Below, one piece after another: positions 34,761 through 46,605 of a stretch of DNA of 64,000 nucleotides. The position numbers and the translations under genes were made by a program. Numbering within the stretch: position 1 is the first letter of the stretch; the number at the start of each line of letters is the position of its first letter. The notes below the pieces were generated by a model. The model had not been told where the DNA came from. It saw only the letters and a list, made by a program, of their open reading frames with translations, and did not search any database. Source of the stretch: Solenopsis invicta (lineage: Eukaryota > Arthropoda > Insecta > Hymenoptera > Formicidae); the NCBI RefSeq assembly GCF_016802725.1, contig NC_052666.1, forward strand, positions 2,422,001 through 2,486,000, in the 5' to 3' direction.

Positions 34761-37719
34761 TTGTTATATATATATACACATACACAACATAATAATTGCA
34801 GTATATTTTGAATATATAATTAAATAAATAACATAATTATTATAATTTAATTCATAATTATGATGTACCTGATGACCTACGAAGCTCTAGAATCTTTTTG
34901 TCGATTTAAGATATCGAATATCATCACTACAATTATAATTTTCTTTAAAATTATTTTATATAAAATTATGTCGATATAAAAATAATAACAAGCTAGACAT
35001 AACAGTTGCAAAGATCTTGACTATAAAAGATACAACATTCTGTATGAGCTAGCCTAATAAATTGTATTTACGTTTATCTCATTTTAACATAAAATAATAT
35101 ATTACTTTAATTATAATATATTCATTGATTACACAATTATTAATAAATATTATGTAAAATGTGAACTTTTTAAGTAATTTTATATTTTTATTACGTTAAA
35201 TTAATTTAATAAACATATTTTGTTTGGCTTTGCATTACAATTTGTTTATTAGGCCTTCTCTCTTATAATAATAATTTTTCTAGTGTTTTAATCATTATGA
35301 CATAGATTTTATTTTACAATTATAGTAACCGTTCTGTGTGTGTTACCAGAACGACAGGAAGTTAATAAAACCCATCTAGCTATGTAATTTTATATATTAA
35401 ATAAATTAATAAAATTAATTCATGTAAAAGTACTGATAAATTACTCGATTTAATTAAATATTACAGATATTATATTGGATAAGTTAATCATCGAATAAAT
35501 TAACGAGAGTTTTGAAGATAATTCTGAAATCTCGTTAATAGGCGAGTTGCTCGCAGCAAAATTTACAACTATGCAATTGCTCGTTTTTAATTTAATCTGT
35601 TTTTCCATGTTTAGAGCAACAAAAATTAACAATTTAATTTATGTTAACGAAAATAACACAGGTATTACTTGATCAATTAATTACGGTAAGCTCAATTAAA
35701 ATCATACTTAATTTAATTTTTTAAAGGCAAAATAAAATCTTTTCTTTACTTAATTTATCTATTTTTATTTGATATTGAGTAAGTTATTTCATTATATTTC
35801 TACAAAAAATGTATTGTTACCATTAATCACAAAGGACTCTATGCCGTGTCTCTTTAAAATAATAAGCCTCAAAATCTAAGGATTACGATTTTTACATGTG
35901 TATAATTTCATAATTTTTAAGACTAAAGCACCTCTTGAAAGTTACGTAGTTAAAATTCTTTTCGGACATATCAAAATTATCTACAGCATTAAAAAAATGT
36001 TTCTTTTTGTATAGAATTATAGATAAATATTCAATTATATACTAATAGTGCTACAAATATTGGAAGTTCGACCTTAATTTTTGTTCAAATATATTTAATT
36101 TAGTTTAATTTAACTTCAATCATTATATAAATTATAACATTACATAATTGTATTTATAGCACTTGACTTCCTGAGGAACCGAATATCCCTAGACCCTATT
36201 GGTCTGCTTACTGTTATAACATTTCATTAAAACTTCAATCTTTTAATTAAAAAAGATCGGATCATTAATTTGGGACACCGTCAGTAAGTGGAACATTTAT
36301 TTTAGCAATAATAAAATTTCTAATTTGCATTTCTTCGCAAAAATTCCCTTCTTTCTTCTTCGAACACCAAAGTAATGTTAGTAAACGAACCGAAAATCGC
36401 GAGACGTCGAAAGTCCACGGATATCTGCGCTGCGCAAGCCGAAATTCCGGCAGTTCGATTCTCAATCGTTCGGTGTCCGCTAATCGATAATTAGGCACTA
36501 TAGGTCATGACATGCTTTTGGTAGCGACGTTCTGTCTCTCGAAGGGGAAGAACTTTGAGGGGAAAAGATGCAGGGTTTTTCTTCCTGTCCGTTTTAAAAT
36601 GACGAGAAACTTCCCGGAGGATTCACAACACAATTCCAAACATAATGTTTAGAGCAAAAATACGGCGCGATCCTCTTAAAATAATTCGTTGTCCGTAGAA
36701 ATTCGAATGAGCGAGAGCATCATGTGCTTTCTTCTTTGTGAGAGACAGTACTCTTTTTTCTTCTATTTTTATGTGTAACAAGAAAGAGTGAACTAGGCTC
36801 TGCGTGTCGACAAAAAGACAATGATAATGTTTCCAAGAGGAACATTTTACGATTTGCTATTTTCTTCTTTCGAAAGAAGAGTATAAGATCAATGTTCGCT
36901 TTACTAATTTTATTTATTAGAATTGGATTTATTTTTGCTGTATGAGAGAAATGCGAGACAAAGATACATTACACTATGTCATATGAAAATAAAAAAGAAT
37001 ATTGATACAAAGATAGCTCTTTGATAGTTTTTGTTGAAGCTATGTTTTTATAAAATACCCCGATAAGCAATTAATAATGGCGTAATAAATTGATGAAAAT
37101 TTCACAATAAAGCTAAGATAATGTGCCATAAGTAGTTTTGTTGGAATTAAATTTTTAAATAATTTGTTAATAATTAGACAAAATTAAGTTCGGGGTAATA
37201 TTTTATAAATCATTTACAAATTTTATTTCTCGGAAAAACCGTTTGATCTTTTATTTAAAATTTTTTCATGCTGAATATGTATTATTTTATGTTGCAATAT
37301 TTTCATGTTATAATTAAAGAATATTGTGCATTTTTTAAAGCACGAATTAATTACGTTTTTAAATGTTTTATATGTAACAGCTAAAATATTTTTCTCAACC
37401 GGTGAACAATTTTATTTTTATAAATATACCACTAAGATGATTCGCCATATATCGTCATAGTTTTACAAAAATACTATTTCGAGAAAGTTGCGCAGCTACC
37501 AATATTTTATAAAAGGTCAGTACTTCTAGATCTATTTGTAAATCTTTTTTTGAAAATACATAATTGAAGATTCTAATTTTTGCAAGATTTTGTTATATAA
37601 TTTAATAAATGTTGTCCTATCGGGGTATATATAATATTTATGGAAGATAATGTTCAGGAAAAAAGTTTATGGAAAACGTATGACATGATGATATATATAA
37701 TGAAAAAAGTTCTCTGTAG

Positions 37720-38035
37720 GGATCTGCAATGTTGAAAAGAACTTTCTGCGAGAAAAGAATTTCGAAGAGATTTACAACGAGAAAAAGATTCTATGAAGAG
37801 ATCAGAAGACGAATTTATAACGATAAAAAGAATTTTCGGGAGAATCTCGACAACGGAAAAGAATAACGACAAAAAAAATTTTCCGAAGAGATCTATGATG
37901 GTGGAAAGAATTTTTTTAAAAGGATCCATGGTAACGGCGGATTTATCACGACAGAAACTCGGAGGGAATACCATTGTGATCATATTTAATGAAATTAAAG
38001 ACGATTTTGGTAAAGTTTGAGATGGCAAACTTAGA
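37720..38035. repeat. Degenerate purine-rich tandem repeat (~36-45 bp period)
   Basis: Repeated words AAAAGAATTTyCGrrGAGAT followed by ACrACG occur about six times with drift. Plus frames give Lys/Arg-rich peptides by composition. No family recognised. Confidence 0.45.
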
Positions 38036-38952
38036 ACCGGCGAGAAATCTTGAATATTGAATTACGTTTTTATAATAATAAGAAATTTTACGTTTTTTTA
38101 TAATAAGAAATTTTAAGAACAGTTTAATAAGATTTGCGAATTTTAGACAACTCTTTGCTTCTCTGAAAAAAGCGAAATTTGTTTCACGATTATTAATAAT
38201 TTAAGTTCTCCGTGCGATCTATTTTCGCATTGTTAGGCAGGTATCAAACTATTGAAAATCGAGATTGCATCCCTGGTGAAAAAAATCACATTTACGGTTT
38301 TATATGCACACGTAGCGTTTTCAAGAATTTTTCGATATTTTAAATTTATGAAACATTGTGCCAACAGTTACGCCAACTTCGCGGCAAAGAATTTCAATAG
38401 ACAATTCCGGGTACTTTTGAGTAAAAGATATATATAATGTGAAAGTTGTTGCAGTGTGTACTCCACACAGCACTTTTTACTCAAGGAACATCTTTTAAAC
38501 GTTCTATGAATGTCTGTACTGTATGGGTAGTTATAATTTTGATTTTTTTTTTCAAATGTAACGACGATGATATATTTATGTAACTAATTATTAGACTGCG
38601 GATTTTTATGCAGTAACATTTTTTTAGATTTAGGTAATAATAACAAAAGATCTGTGCTGAACTAATAAAGTTAAATTTTTTAATGAATGCATATCTGGAT
38701 ATGCAAAATATATGCACCAAAAATATGCATTATTTATGCAGCATATATGCAAGATATGCAAAATAAATATAGATAATTCGCATCTTATTTAGAAAATTAT
38801 ATACGTATAATCACTGTAATTACTGATTAGTAATTACTGTAATCACTCGAACATGAAAAACCAAATCTTGCGCATAAACAAAACATAATACATAATACAT
38901 AAAACATAACGTAGAATAAATATACTTAAATACATAAAGCAATATATACATA

Positions 38953-40874
38953 TTATTGGTTGTAATTTAAATGACAGTAAGTAACAAGATATTTTTCGAG
39001 ATTAGCCGGAGTGAAACTATGCCTTTTCTCTGATAGTATTAGTTTATAAGCAGAGAAGGATCTTTCAACGTCACAGGACGTGACGGGAGCATATTTATAT
39101 TTGCTCCATAAAGAAGATGGAATCGTTTCAGGAATTTCGGAATTAGGCGTACATTTTAATACGTCACTAATTTTAAATATTTCCTTCACTCCGGGATTTC
39201 TATTCAGAATCTGCTGTATTTTTTCTGAAATTCTTTGTCCACAAGGACCTGGAATCGCTTTCAAGTCTTCAATACACGACCTTGCTATTTCAGTCGATTC
39301 AATTAAAGGTAATCCTACTGATTCCAGTTTTGTCATTACTTTAGGAAGATTTTTAAAATATGTTTTAATATAACATAAATCTTTGACAAGCTGTGGATTT
39401 TGAAGTACATTCTTCGCTGAAATGATCGACTTAGCATCTTCTGAATTGAAAGACTCAATAACCTGTGATCAAATCAAAATCTTACTATATCAATTTCAAT
39501 TTCATTTTTAATTATTGTATCAAAAAAATAAATAAATGCATACCTCTCGAATACTAGTAAAATTATTTGCATAAAAAAGTGCAGCTTCGATCCAAGTTCC
39601 CCATCTTGTTAAAATTGGTTCAGGTGGTAATGGAATATTTCCTAATTTTGCTCGATATTCTTCTATACGAAGCGGAGCTTTCAAAAAAATTTTTTTACTG
39701 AAGATATTATAGTATTAACGAGAGGAAAGTGAAGGCGAACTTCTTCAGCCACTCTATTAAACCCATGCACCAAGCATGTTAAGTGTATAATGTTTGGATA
39801 GAAAATTTGAAGATCCCTTGCAGCTTTTAACATATATGCAGCTGCATCTGTTACAAGTAATAGAACTCGTTCTTCATGGGATTCCCTTGGCCACAAGATT
39901 TTCATATTTGAATTTACAAAGCGAGCAATAGTGGTATGATTGGTTCTCTCCAGAACTTGAGACGAAATTAGATGAGGTGTAGTAGTTTCCTCACATAGTT
40001 TACCGACTAAAAATTCAAGAAAATTGATAAAAATGTTAAATAATAAAATTAATTAAAATTAATTAACACATTGAGCACCGGCAGCACACACCGTGTGACA
40101 CTGACTATTTTCGTCGGTAGCCGACGACACACACCGTGTGCCACGGCAAATATTGTTCGCTCAAAACAAAATAAAAATAAAAATAATTTCCAAATTATTG
40201 GATAATTTCAAGCTTTGGCTCCTGCGGCACACCTAAAAAACCTGATCGGCGCTCAACGTGTTAATAAAATTTAAGTATTAGGTATAAAATTTAGGATTAA
40301 GTAAAAAATCATTACTTATTAAATTTGCGACTTGACGACCGAGTTTATCTGTGGTTTCGTCTACAGATATCCAAATATAATTATCGCCAATATCTGACCT
40401 AATATTTTCGATGACCGAATTGTAACAGACATCCAAATAATTCTTCCTCAAAGTTGACTCATTCGGAATTTGTTGTCGTGTATATTTAGCGAGGGAATTT
40501 CTCCATGTCTCATTGTCAAGACAACGCCAGGGCATCTTAATAGCAATCATAGCTTTGCAAAGATCGACGTAAAAAGTATTTGCATATTTTGACTGTTGCT
40601 TTTTTCCATCTGATTCGTTAATATTTTCACTGTGTTCGTTATTTTCTAAATGTAACACATTCATTTTATGTGTAGATGTTGAAATATGCTGAGTTAATTG
40701 TGACTTTCTATCACATGTAATCTCTTTGTTACATCCATTGCAATAAACAGAATTTCCGTCATATGTTAAATATTTGTCGCTGATTTGGTCGATCCAGCTT
40801 TTCACCAGCACGTATTTATTTTTCTTAACTTTCGGCATTTCTTTTCTTTTCACTTCTCTATTCACGCTATTCAC
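38953..40874 (-). pseudogene. hAT transposase (BED finger, CGGBP1-like), one frameshift
   Basis: Three exons on minus: 40316-40874, 39544-40006, 38953-39462, with GT/AG borders and matching phases. Exon 1 has a basic N-terminus and a BED-type finger (CNGCNKEITCDRKSQLTQH) and ends in the WISVDETTDKLGRQVANLI block. Exon 2 continues the catalytic region (VLLLVTDAAAYMLKAARDL, IHLTCLVHGFNRVAEEVR). Exon 3 ends with the hAT dimerisation block (CDVERSFSAYKLILSEKRHS). The product would be about 510 residues. The frame breaks at 39683-39696, where seven A are followed by seven T; one extra base in either run would restore the reading. This is either a recent inactivating deletion or a homopolymer sequencing error. 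The rest is open, so the copy is young. Confidence 0.88.
40063..40264. mobile_element. piggyBac-like MITE (TTAA-flanked) nested in the hAT element
   Basis: TTAA at 40063-40066 and 40261-40264 flank a 194-bp insert. Its ends are inverted: CACATTGAGCACCGGC at left and the inverse of CACGTTGAGCGCCGATC at right. Internal CACACACCGTGTG palindromes occur twice. It lies wholly in intron 1 of the transposase, so it may be tolerated. Confidence 0.8.
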
Positions 40875-43232
40875 CCTATCAACTGCTCAGTGCTCGAAAA
40901 TAAACTGGCAGATAGCACGCGTAGTAATCCGCAGAACGTAAATACAACCGAGACCGAAACGTAAATACACTCGCTATTCCGATTGATCAGTGATCACGTG
41001 ATCAGACTGAAATTCATCGATAACGCAGACATTCCATAAAGCTACAAATGATCTCCATATATCTACTTCAAAGTTACATGGGATATGTAAAGTTTAGGAA
41101 AAATATGCATTTTATGCAAATAATATGCTCGATTTATGCAAATATGCAATTATGCAAAATATGCATTTTATGCAAAATATGCAATTATATGTTTTTGCAT
41201 AAATATCCGCAGTCTACTAATTATGTAAATTGTACAGCAAATAATTTTAGTAAACACCAATTAACAGTAACATATAAAATCAATATCATAACTTTCTACT
41301 CAGCAATACAAATATAATATGATACATATCATATATATGATATAACAGTTATATAACAGTTATATTGAGTTAGAATGAGGAAAGTATCATATTGATGCCA
41401 TGTTTCCAAGTGAGAATAGAATACATTAAATCCAAGCAACAATTTGATGTTGTATTTCATGTATTGAACATGATCCAAAGACGTCCTATCTTTTCTATAT
41501 GTAATGTATTGTCCAAAAATGTCTAACAGATGTCGTTATGATGTAAGTGTTCAAAGACGTCCAATCCAGATAACATGTACAAAATTCGTCATACGGATAT
41601 CTTTACAACGTTTATTGTTCTACATGTTACCGTTATTGTATTCAAAAATACTTTATCTTTGGAAGACGCTGTTCAAATATTGTTCGGTGTTTATGAGACA
41701 CCCTGTATATTTCACAGAAATATCAAACTGAATTAATTTTTAAGTAGAATTAAAGAAAATTTTATTATTAAGATACGTATTATTTATTTTTATCTTGGAG
41801 TACAATTTTACGAATTCGACTTGAAGAAATTCTCTTTAAAACATGCTTCTGATAAATTAGAATAAAAAAAAAGTCATAATATTGCGAGAATTACAATTTC
41901 GTCGCGGCCATACATCAGCGTAAACTGCCGTATTCGAGATGTCCTTTAGACGTTCTTTAGTTGTCTATTATGTAATGATAAAAATACGATATTGTCAAGT
42001 TGTCTATAAATCGAACATGTAAAATAAACTCAGCGAATATTATTTAATGAAATTATCCAGATAACATTTCGTGCGAAAGCAAAGCAGTGTAATTCATTTG
42101 CTCGCAACTGCATTAAATGAGGAGTCATCTTATTGGCAACTTGCTTGCAACATTTTTACTTAACAAGTTGTCAACAAAATGTTCAATGGGTTGAATTAAA
42201 AAAAAAACTTAATTTTAAAGAATTAAGAAATTAGTCATATTGACGATTCTCAAATAATCTCTAAAATGTCTGCATAAATGTCTTTATAGGACGTCAAATA
42301 AAGTTTTTTTGGGGTGGGGGGGACATCCAATAAACAGAACTTTTTTGACATACTTCGGACGATATATGAAATGTGTTGAGCATCAGTACCATTGCCGGAT
42401 AGATGTACTCTCTCTTTATTGAAATTGAAAGATTGTCTTCTAGCACGAGGCATAGAACTACGCTGTCAGAGAAACACGCGGCTGAATTCTTTCCCGTAAA
42501 AAGATTACTACGCAATGCGTTACAAGTAATACAACTGGGTAAGGCTTGACTTACTTTCTTCGGGCTAAAGCGAGCTCTAAGGGTCATTACATTAGAAAAC
42601 CGTTGTCATATTGAAAATCAGTGTCGATGTAATCTTTGGTATAATATTTGAAAATTAGTACCAATATTTGTTACTCTTGCAATATAGATAATCGGTATAT
42701 CAATTTTTTATATAGTATTATTATTGTTACAGTATTAAGAATCAGTATTCATATTTGGTAGTGTTGCAGTATAGGGATTTACATTATAAAGAGTTTCAAT
42801 TTTAACTACTGTTATGAGAGAGAGAGAGAAATTATTATCTCGTATTTCAGTAGTGAGGGGGAGGGGAATCAGATAACGAATTGTTAATTTTTCCAAGTAA
42901 CAAATAACAAATAATGAACCGATGCTTAATTTATTAGAGTTTAGATGGTAACAAATAATCTGTGGTAGTTTGATTTCAATCTGTCCATAAGAATAGATAA
43001 TATAATAAGAAATGTGTTTTGTATTTCATTAATATTATACCAGTATTGAGTACAATGTTGTCGTACCAGTATTACAATGTTGTTACTCAATGTTGAAAAT
43101 TGTCGGTACTCCAAAAATCCTCGGCTATCTCATCTCAATTCTCACTTGGATTACTGCTATATCCGGTGTTTACTTATGTGTACATCATATATGAGGTTAT
43201 GTTTTACGTAAAAGGTTATCTTTCATATAACA

Positions 43233-43316
43233 TCCCAGATAGCATGAAACATTGCAGTAATATTACAACAATGTTACAACGTTACTGTAATATTGCTGCA
43301 ATGTTTTAGTCCGGGA
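43233..43316. mobile_element. Small palindromic MITE
   Basis: TCCCAGATAGCATGAAACATTGCAGTAATATTAC is mirrored by GTAATATTGCTGCAATGTTTTAGTCCGGGA with a short centre. No ORF. Confidence 0.55.
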
Positions 43317-44356
43317 TATATATTGCACAACATATACAATATATCATCATGTAACATATATCGTGTCTGCTGGATTGTGACAGTATTTTGCGCAAAATTT
43401 AGATATCTCAAAGTTCTAACTTTCTAACGATGTGGGCAATCAACAGAATCGAACAAAATCAAAACGCTACCACAAGCGTGCACCGAATATGTAGATTGTA
43501 CCATTTAATGTAATGATCCTTACATATACAACGAAAACACGTCTAATCAATTAAATATAGATATGGCAGTATAATATCGCGAATACACGGGATATTCGAG
43601 AATTGAAAGAAAAGTGATCACATAATACTTTTCCTATATAATCACTAGGGTAACTCCGGTATATATAGTATGCCGCACCTATCTACAATTTTGTGTATCA
43701 AGTATTCATTTATTATGTTTAAGAAAAATGAACTATACCAATGAAAACTTCGGCTACTACAAAAAAAAAAAAAATAGTAATACGAAATATTTATTTTTAA
43801 CATATTTAAAAAAACTTTAAAAACACCTTGCATTTTGTCATAGAAATAGGATGTACGTCTATAATACTTACGTATGAGATACAGGGCACGTAGATAATTT
43901 ACAATGCTTATAAATAAAACGTGAAATAAGATAATGGTTTATAAAATGTTTTGACAAAGTTCATTAGAAAATAAGAATAATAAATATACAAAGTAATAAT
44001 AACGCAATATTAAAAAGTTACATGCAGATAGCAGCAAAGTGCACTTTGTGTGCTCTGTGCAGGAGCAAATGTTGCCTTCCAATGATAGAGCGCGTTTTTA
44101 CTGCGGCATTAATTCTGTGCACTAAAAGTGTCATATATCAAAATAGATGAGATGTATAAGAACCTGAACAAAGGATATAAAGATTTAAACTTTCTATTTT
44201 GCTGTATTCCTTTACTATCCCTCTACACTTTTGTATCAAGAAATAATGCTAAGCCTTTTACATTTCTTACAATAATTGTTTTATGTATTATAGATTACAA
44301 TATATGATTGCGCCACGTTGACAAATCGATTCAACTTATTATGATTTTGTTAATAT

Positions 44357-44583
44357 CTCTAACAGCACATGATATCTAATGAATATTGTGATATAGTATA
44401 AATATACGTACGATATTATACGAATATTCATATGATATACGTACGATATTATACGAATATTCGTATGATATACGTACGATATTATACGAATATTCGCATG
44501 ATATACGTATGAAATTGTACGAATATTCGTACGATATCTAGAATATTCTAGAATATTCTTACGGTATCTTGTCCTGTTAGGGA
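44357..44583. mobile_element. MITE related to 18020-18136 with expanded internal tandem repeat
   Basis: The ends TCTCTAACAGCACATGATATC and, inverted, GGTATCTTGTCCTGTTAGGGAT match the CCCTAACAGCACAAGATATC family. Inside, a 33-bp unit built on GATATACGTACGATATTATA is repeated about four times (about 44395-44520). Confidence 0.7.
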
Positions 44584-46465
44584 TTAATTAACAGTAAAAA
44601 ACTAAAATCACAACGCAATACTAATAAACATAAAGGCACGTAACTGAGTGGTTGCATGTAAATTATCTTCTCTCTTATTTTTTTTTATTTCTCCTCGAGT
44701 GGCCTAAATATCGGAATTACCCTATATATTAGGTGACAGCGTAATTTTTTTTTCTCGTAAAACTAGTCGAGTTTTCTTCAACAAAACTTGAGAATTGTGA
44801 ATACCTCATTTCAAGTGTAGCGGTAAATGACGTTCATCGTTTCTTCGGCATCTTTGATGCGTAATTCGTGAAAAGCTCTTCATATACTATAGTTTATGAA
44901 TTGAGAACAATTATTTCAACGTAACAACTAATTTACATCTCAGAAGCTACAACGTCAACGTATTCGCTTTCCGTCAATTGTTAGAGATATCCTGTTATTA
45001 TCGTGGAGAAAGAAATGAAATCGGAGTACTTTGTTTACGATAATAATCACCGAAGGAAGCCAACATGATTTCTGTCTGCGTTTCATTCGTGTTTTCTACT
45101 CCTTTTTACGATCTTTCTTGCCGCCATTGACGCGATTAATTTACCCTAAGATTTGAGGCAGTACTCTTTTTGTATACCAATAAAATTTGTTTTTCGTAAC
45201 TAACCCCGGGCAGTCTACGTTGTTTACTTGCTAACAATCTAGGTTTTCCTCTTTTTTTTCTCTCTTTTCTTTTTTTCCCAAAAGACAAAACTGTACAAGA
45301 GTCGAATGAATGTGCCCAGATTTGGATTTCCGACCATCCTTAATTACGATGTAAGAGACAAGGATTATGTAAATGTAGAGTTACAGTAAAAAGATTCCGT
45401 TACAGACGCTGTAATCGAGAAACGCCTCTATATGTGCACGCGAATGCAAATGTCGCTCCATCGATTACTCTGAAGCCGCGTTAAATTAGTATTAAAATAC
45501 ATTCGATCAGCGATGCCTGAGAATTTATTGTGAAATTCAAAGCGCCGAAATACTATTTACAAACAGTAAGTGAGGCATTACGATTAATATTATTATCATT
45601 TATCAAATAATTGGAAAATTTGAAAACTGTTTCCGGTAATTACAACTTCGAATGTTATTAAATATTTCATTTATCTATAAAAATCCCTATTTTTTATTTC
45701 GGCGTGTTCAAAAAGGTTTTAGTATTTCCGAAATTCGTAATTTTGAGTTTCAGTGTTGGGCACATATGAATGAGATCTACGTACGGTATTCCCAAGTTAT
45801 CTTCTAAAAAGCCATTTGAATAAATAAATAACAAATAGCAATAATTCTTTATTTAATTGGACTTCGTTAAAAGAGTGACAATTTTGTCACTGTCTATACG
45901 TAATAATTATTGTTTAAGTACAGATACCCAACGCTGAGATTAAATAGCTAAACGTTAATAGCTAATATTTATATATTAATAATTAAATTAATATTTTTCT
46001 TAAATCCGCCGAAGAAGCAAACGATGATAATTATGAAATCCAAAGTATGCTCTTACCAGGGTAGCGTAACTTACTAGAAAAATGTAGTCGCTATCTTACA
46101 AGAAAGTTTACTATGTTGACGGTTCGAGGTTATTTTAAAATAATTAATTAGCGGCTATTTAATATGATAAATTTGAATGTCACTCGTCAAAATGTTGATC
46201 GGCATTAATCGTTTGACGTGAAATTATAAAATAAAGTTATAAAATCATAAAAAAGTCTTGAAAGATTTTTAAAAATTATATAAAGAATTGCTGCTTGAAA
46301 GTTTCCTTACTGAATCAGTCGAACAATTAGAAAAGTTTATATTAAATTGATTAATTGGTAACGTGGGCAATTGAACAGCATTTAATTATTAAGAAGTCTG
46401 AAGAAGAGCCTCGAATAAGGCGATTACAGTAATTGATGGGGTATTTTAGAATTATAGCAATTGCA

Positions 46466-46605
46466 ACGCAGAGAGTTGTATTTACTCGCTGTGCTAAAGG
46501 CCCAGATTAAATTAGAAACATTGGCTTTTATTCGATCGTTACCTTTCGTAGAATGTAACGGTAAATAATAGAGGCTATCTTGTTATAAGCTCGTCTAATG
46601 TCTAT
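46466..46605 (+). repeat. Dispersed repeat, copy 2
   Basis: Divergent partner of 16948-17100 (GCAGAGAGTTGT, then CTGTGC, TTTTATTCGATC, TTACCTTTCG in order). Confidence 0.4.

Larger units (their letters stand above)
33970..38583. other. Intergenic stretch
   Basis: No gene supported. ORFs such as 36265-36498 (minus) show no family motif. The segment 37720-38035 contains a degenerate purine-rich tandem repeat. Confidence 0.4.
38584..41224. mobile_element. hAT transposon with 8-bp target duplications
   Basis: CTAATTAT occurs directly outside both ends (38584-38591 and 41217-41224). Terminal inverted repeats start TAGACTGCGGATwTTTATGCA (left from 38592; right inverted to 41216). Dense subterminal ATGCAAAATATGCA-like repeats lie at about 38680-38765 and about 41105-41200. 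Element length is 2625 bp. The 8-bp duplication, TAG start and BED/hAT transposase identify the superfamily. A secondary TTAA-flanked insertion is present inside. Confidence 0.93.

Noticed and set aside
36265..36498. 77-codon minus ORF (PNYRLADTERLRIELPEF…)
   Set aside because: No recognised domain, no splice partner, no repeat relation; kept only as intergenic.
42250..42587. Overlapping minus ORFs of 67 and 97 codons
   Set aside because: Both frames are open over the same stretch and neither shows a family motif.
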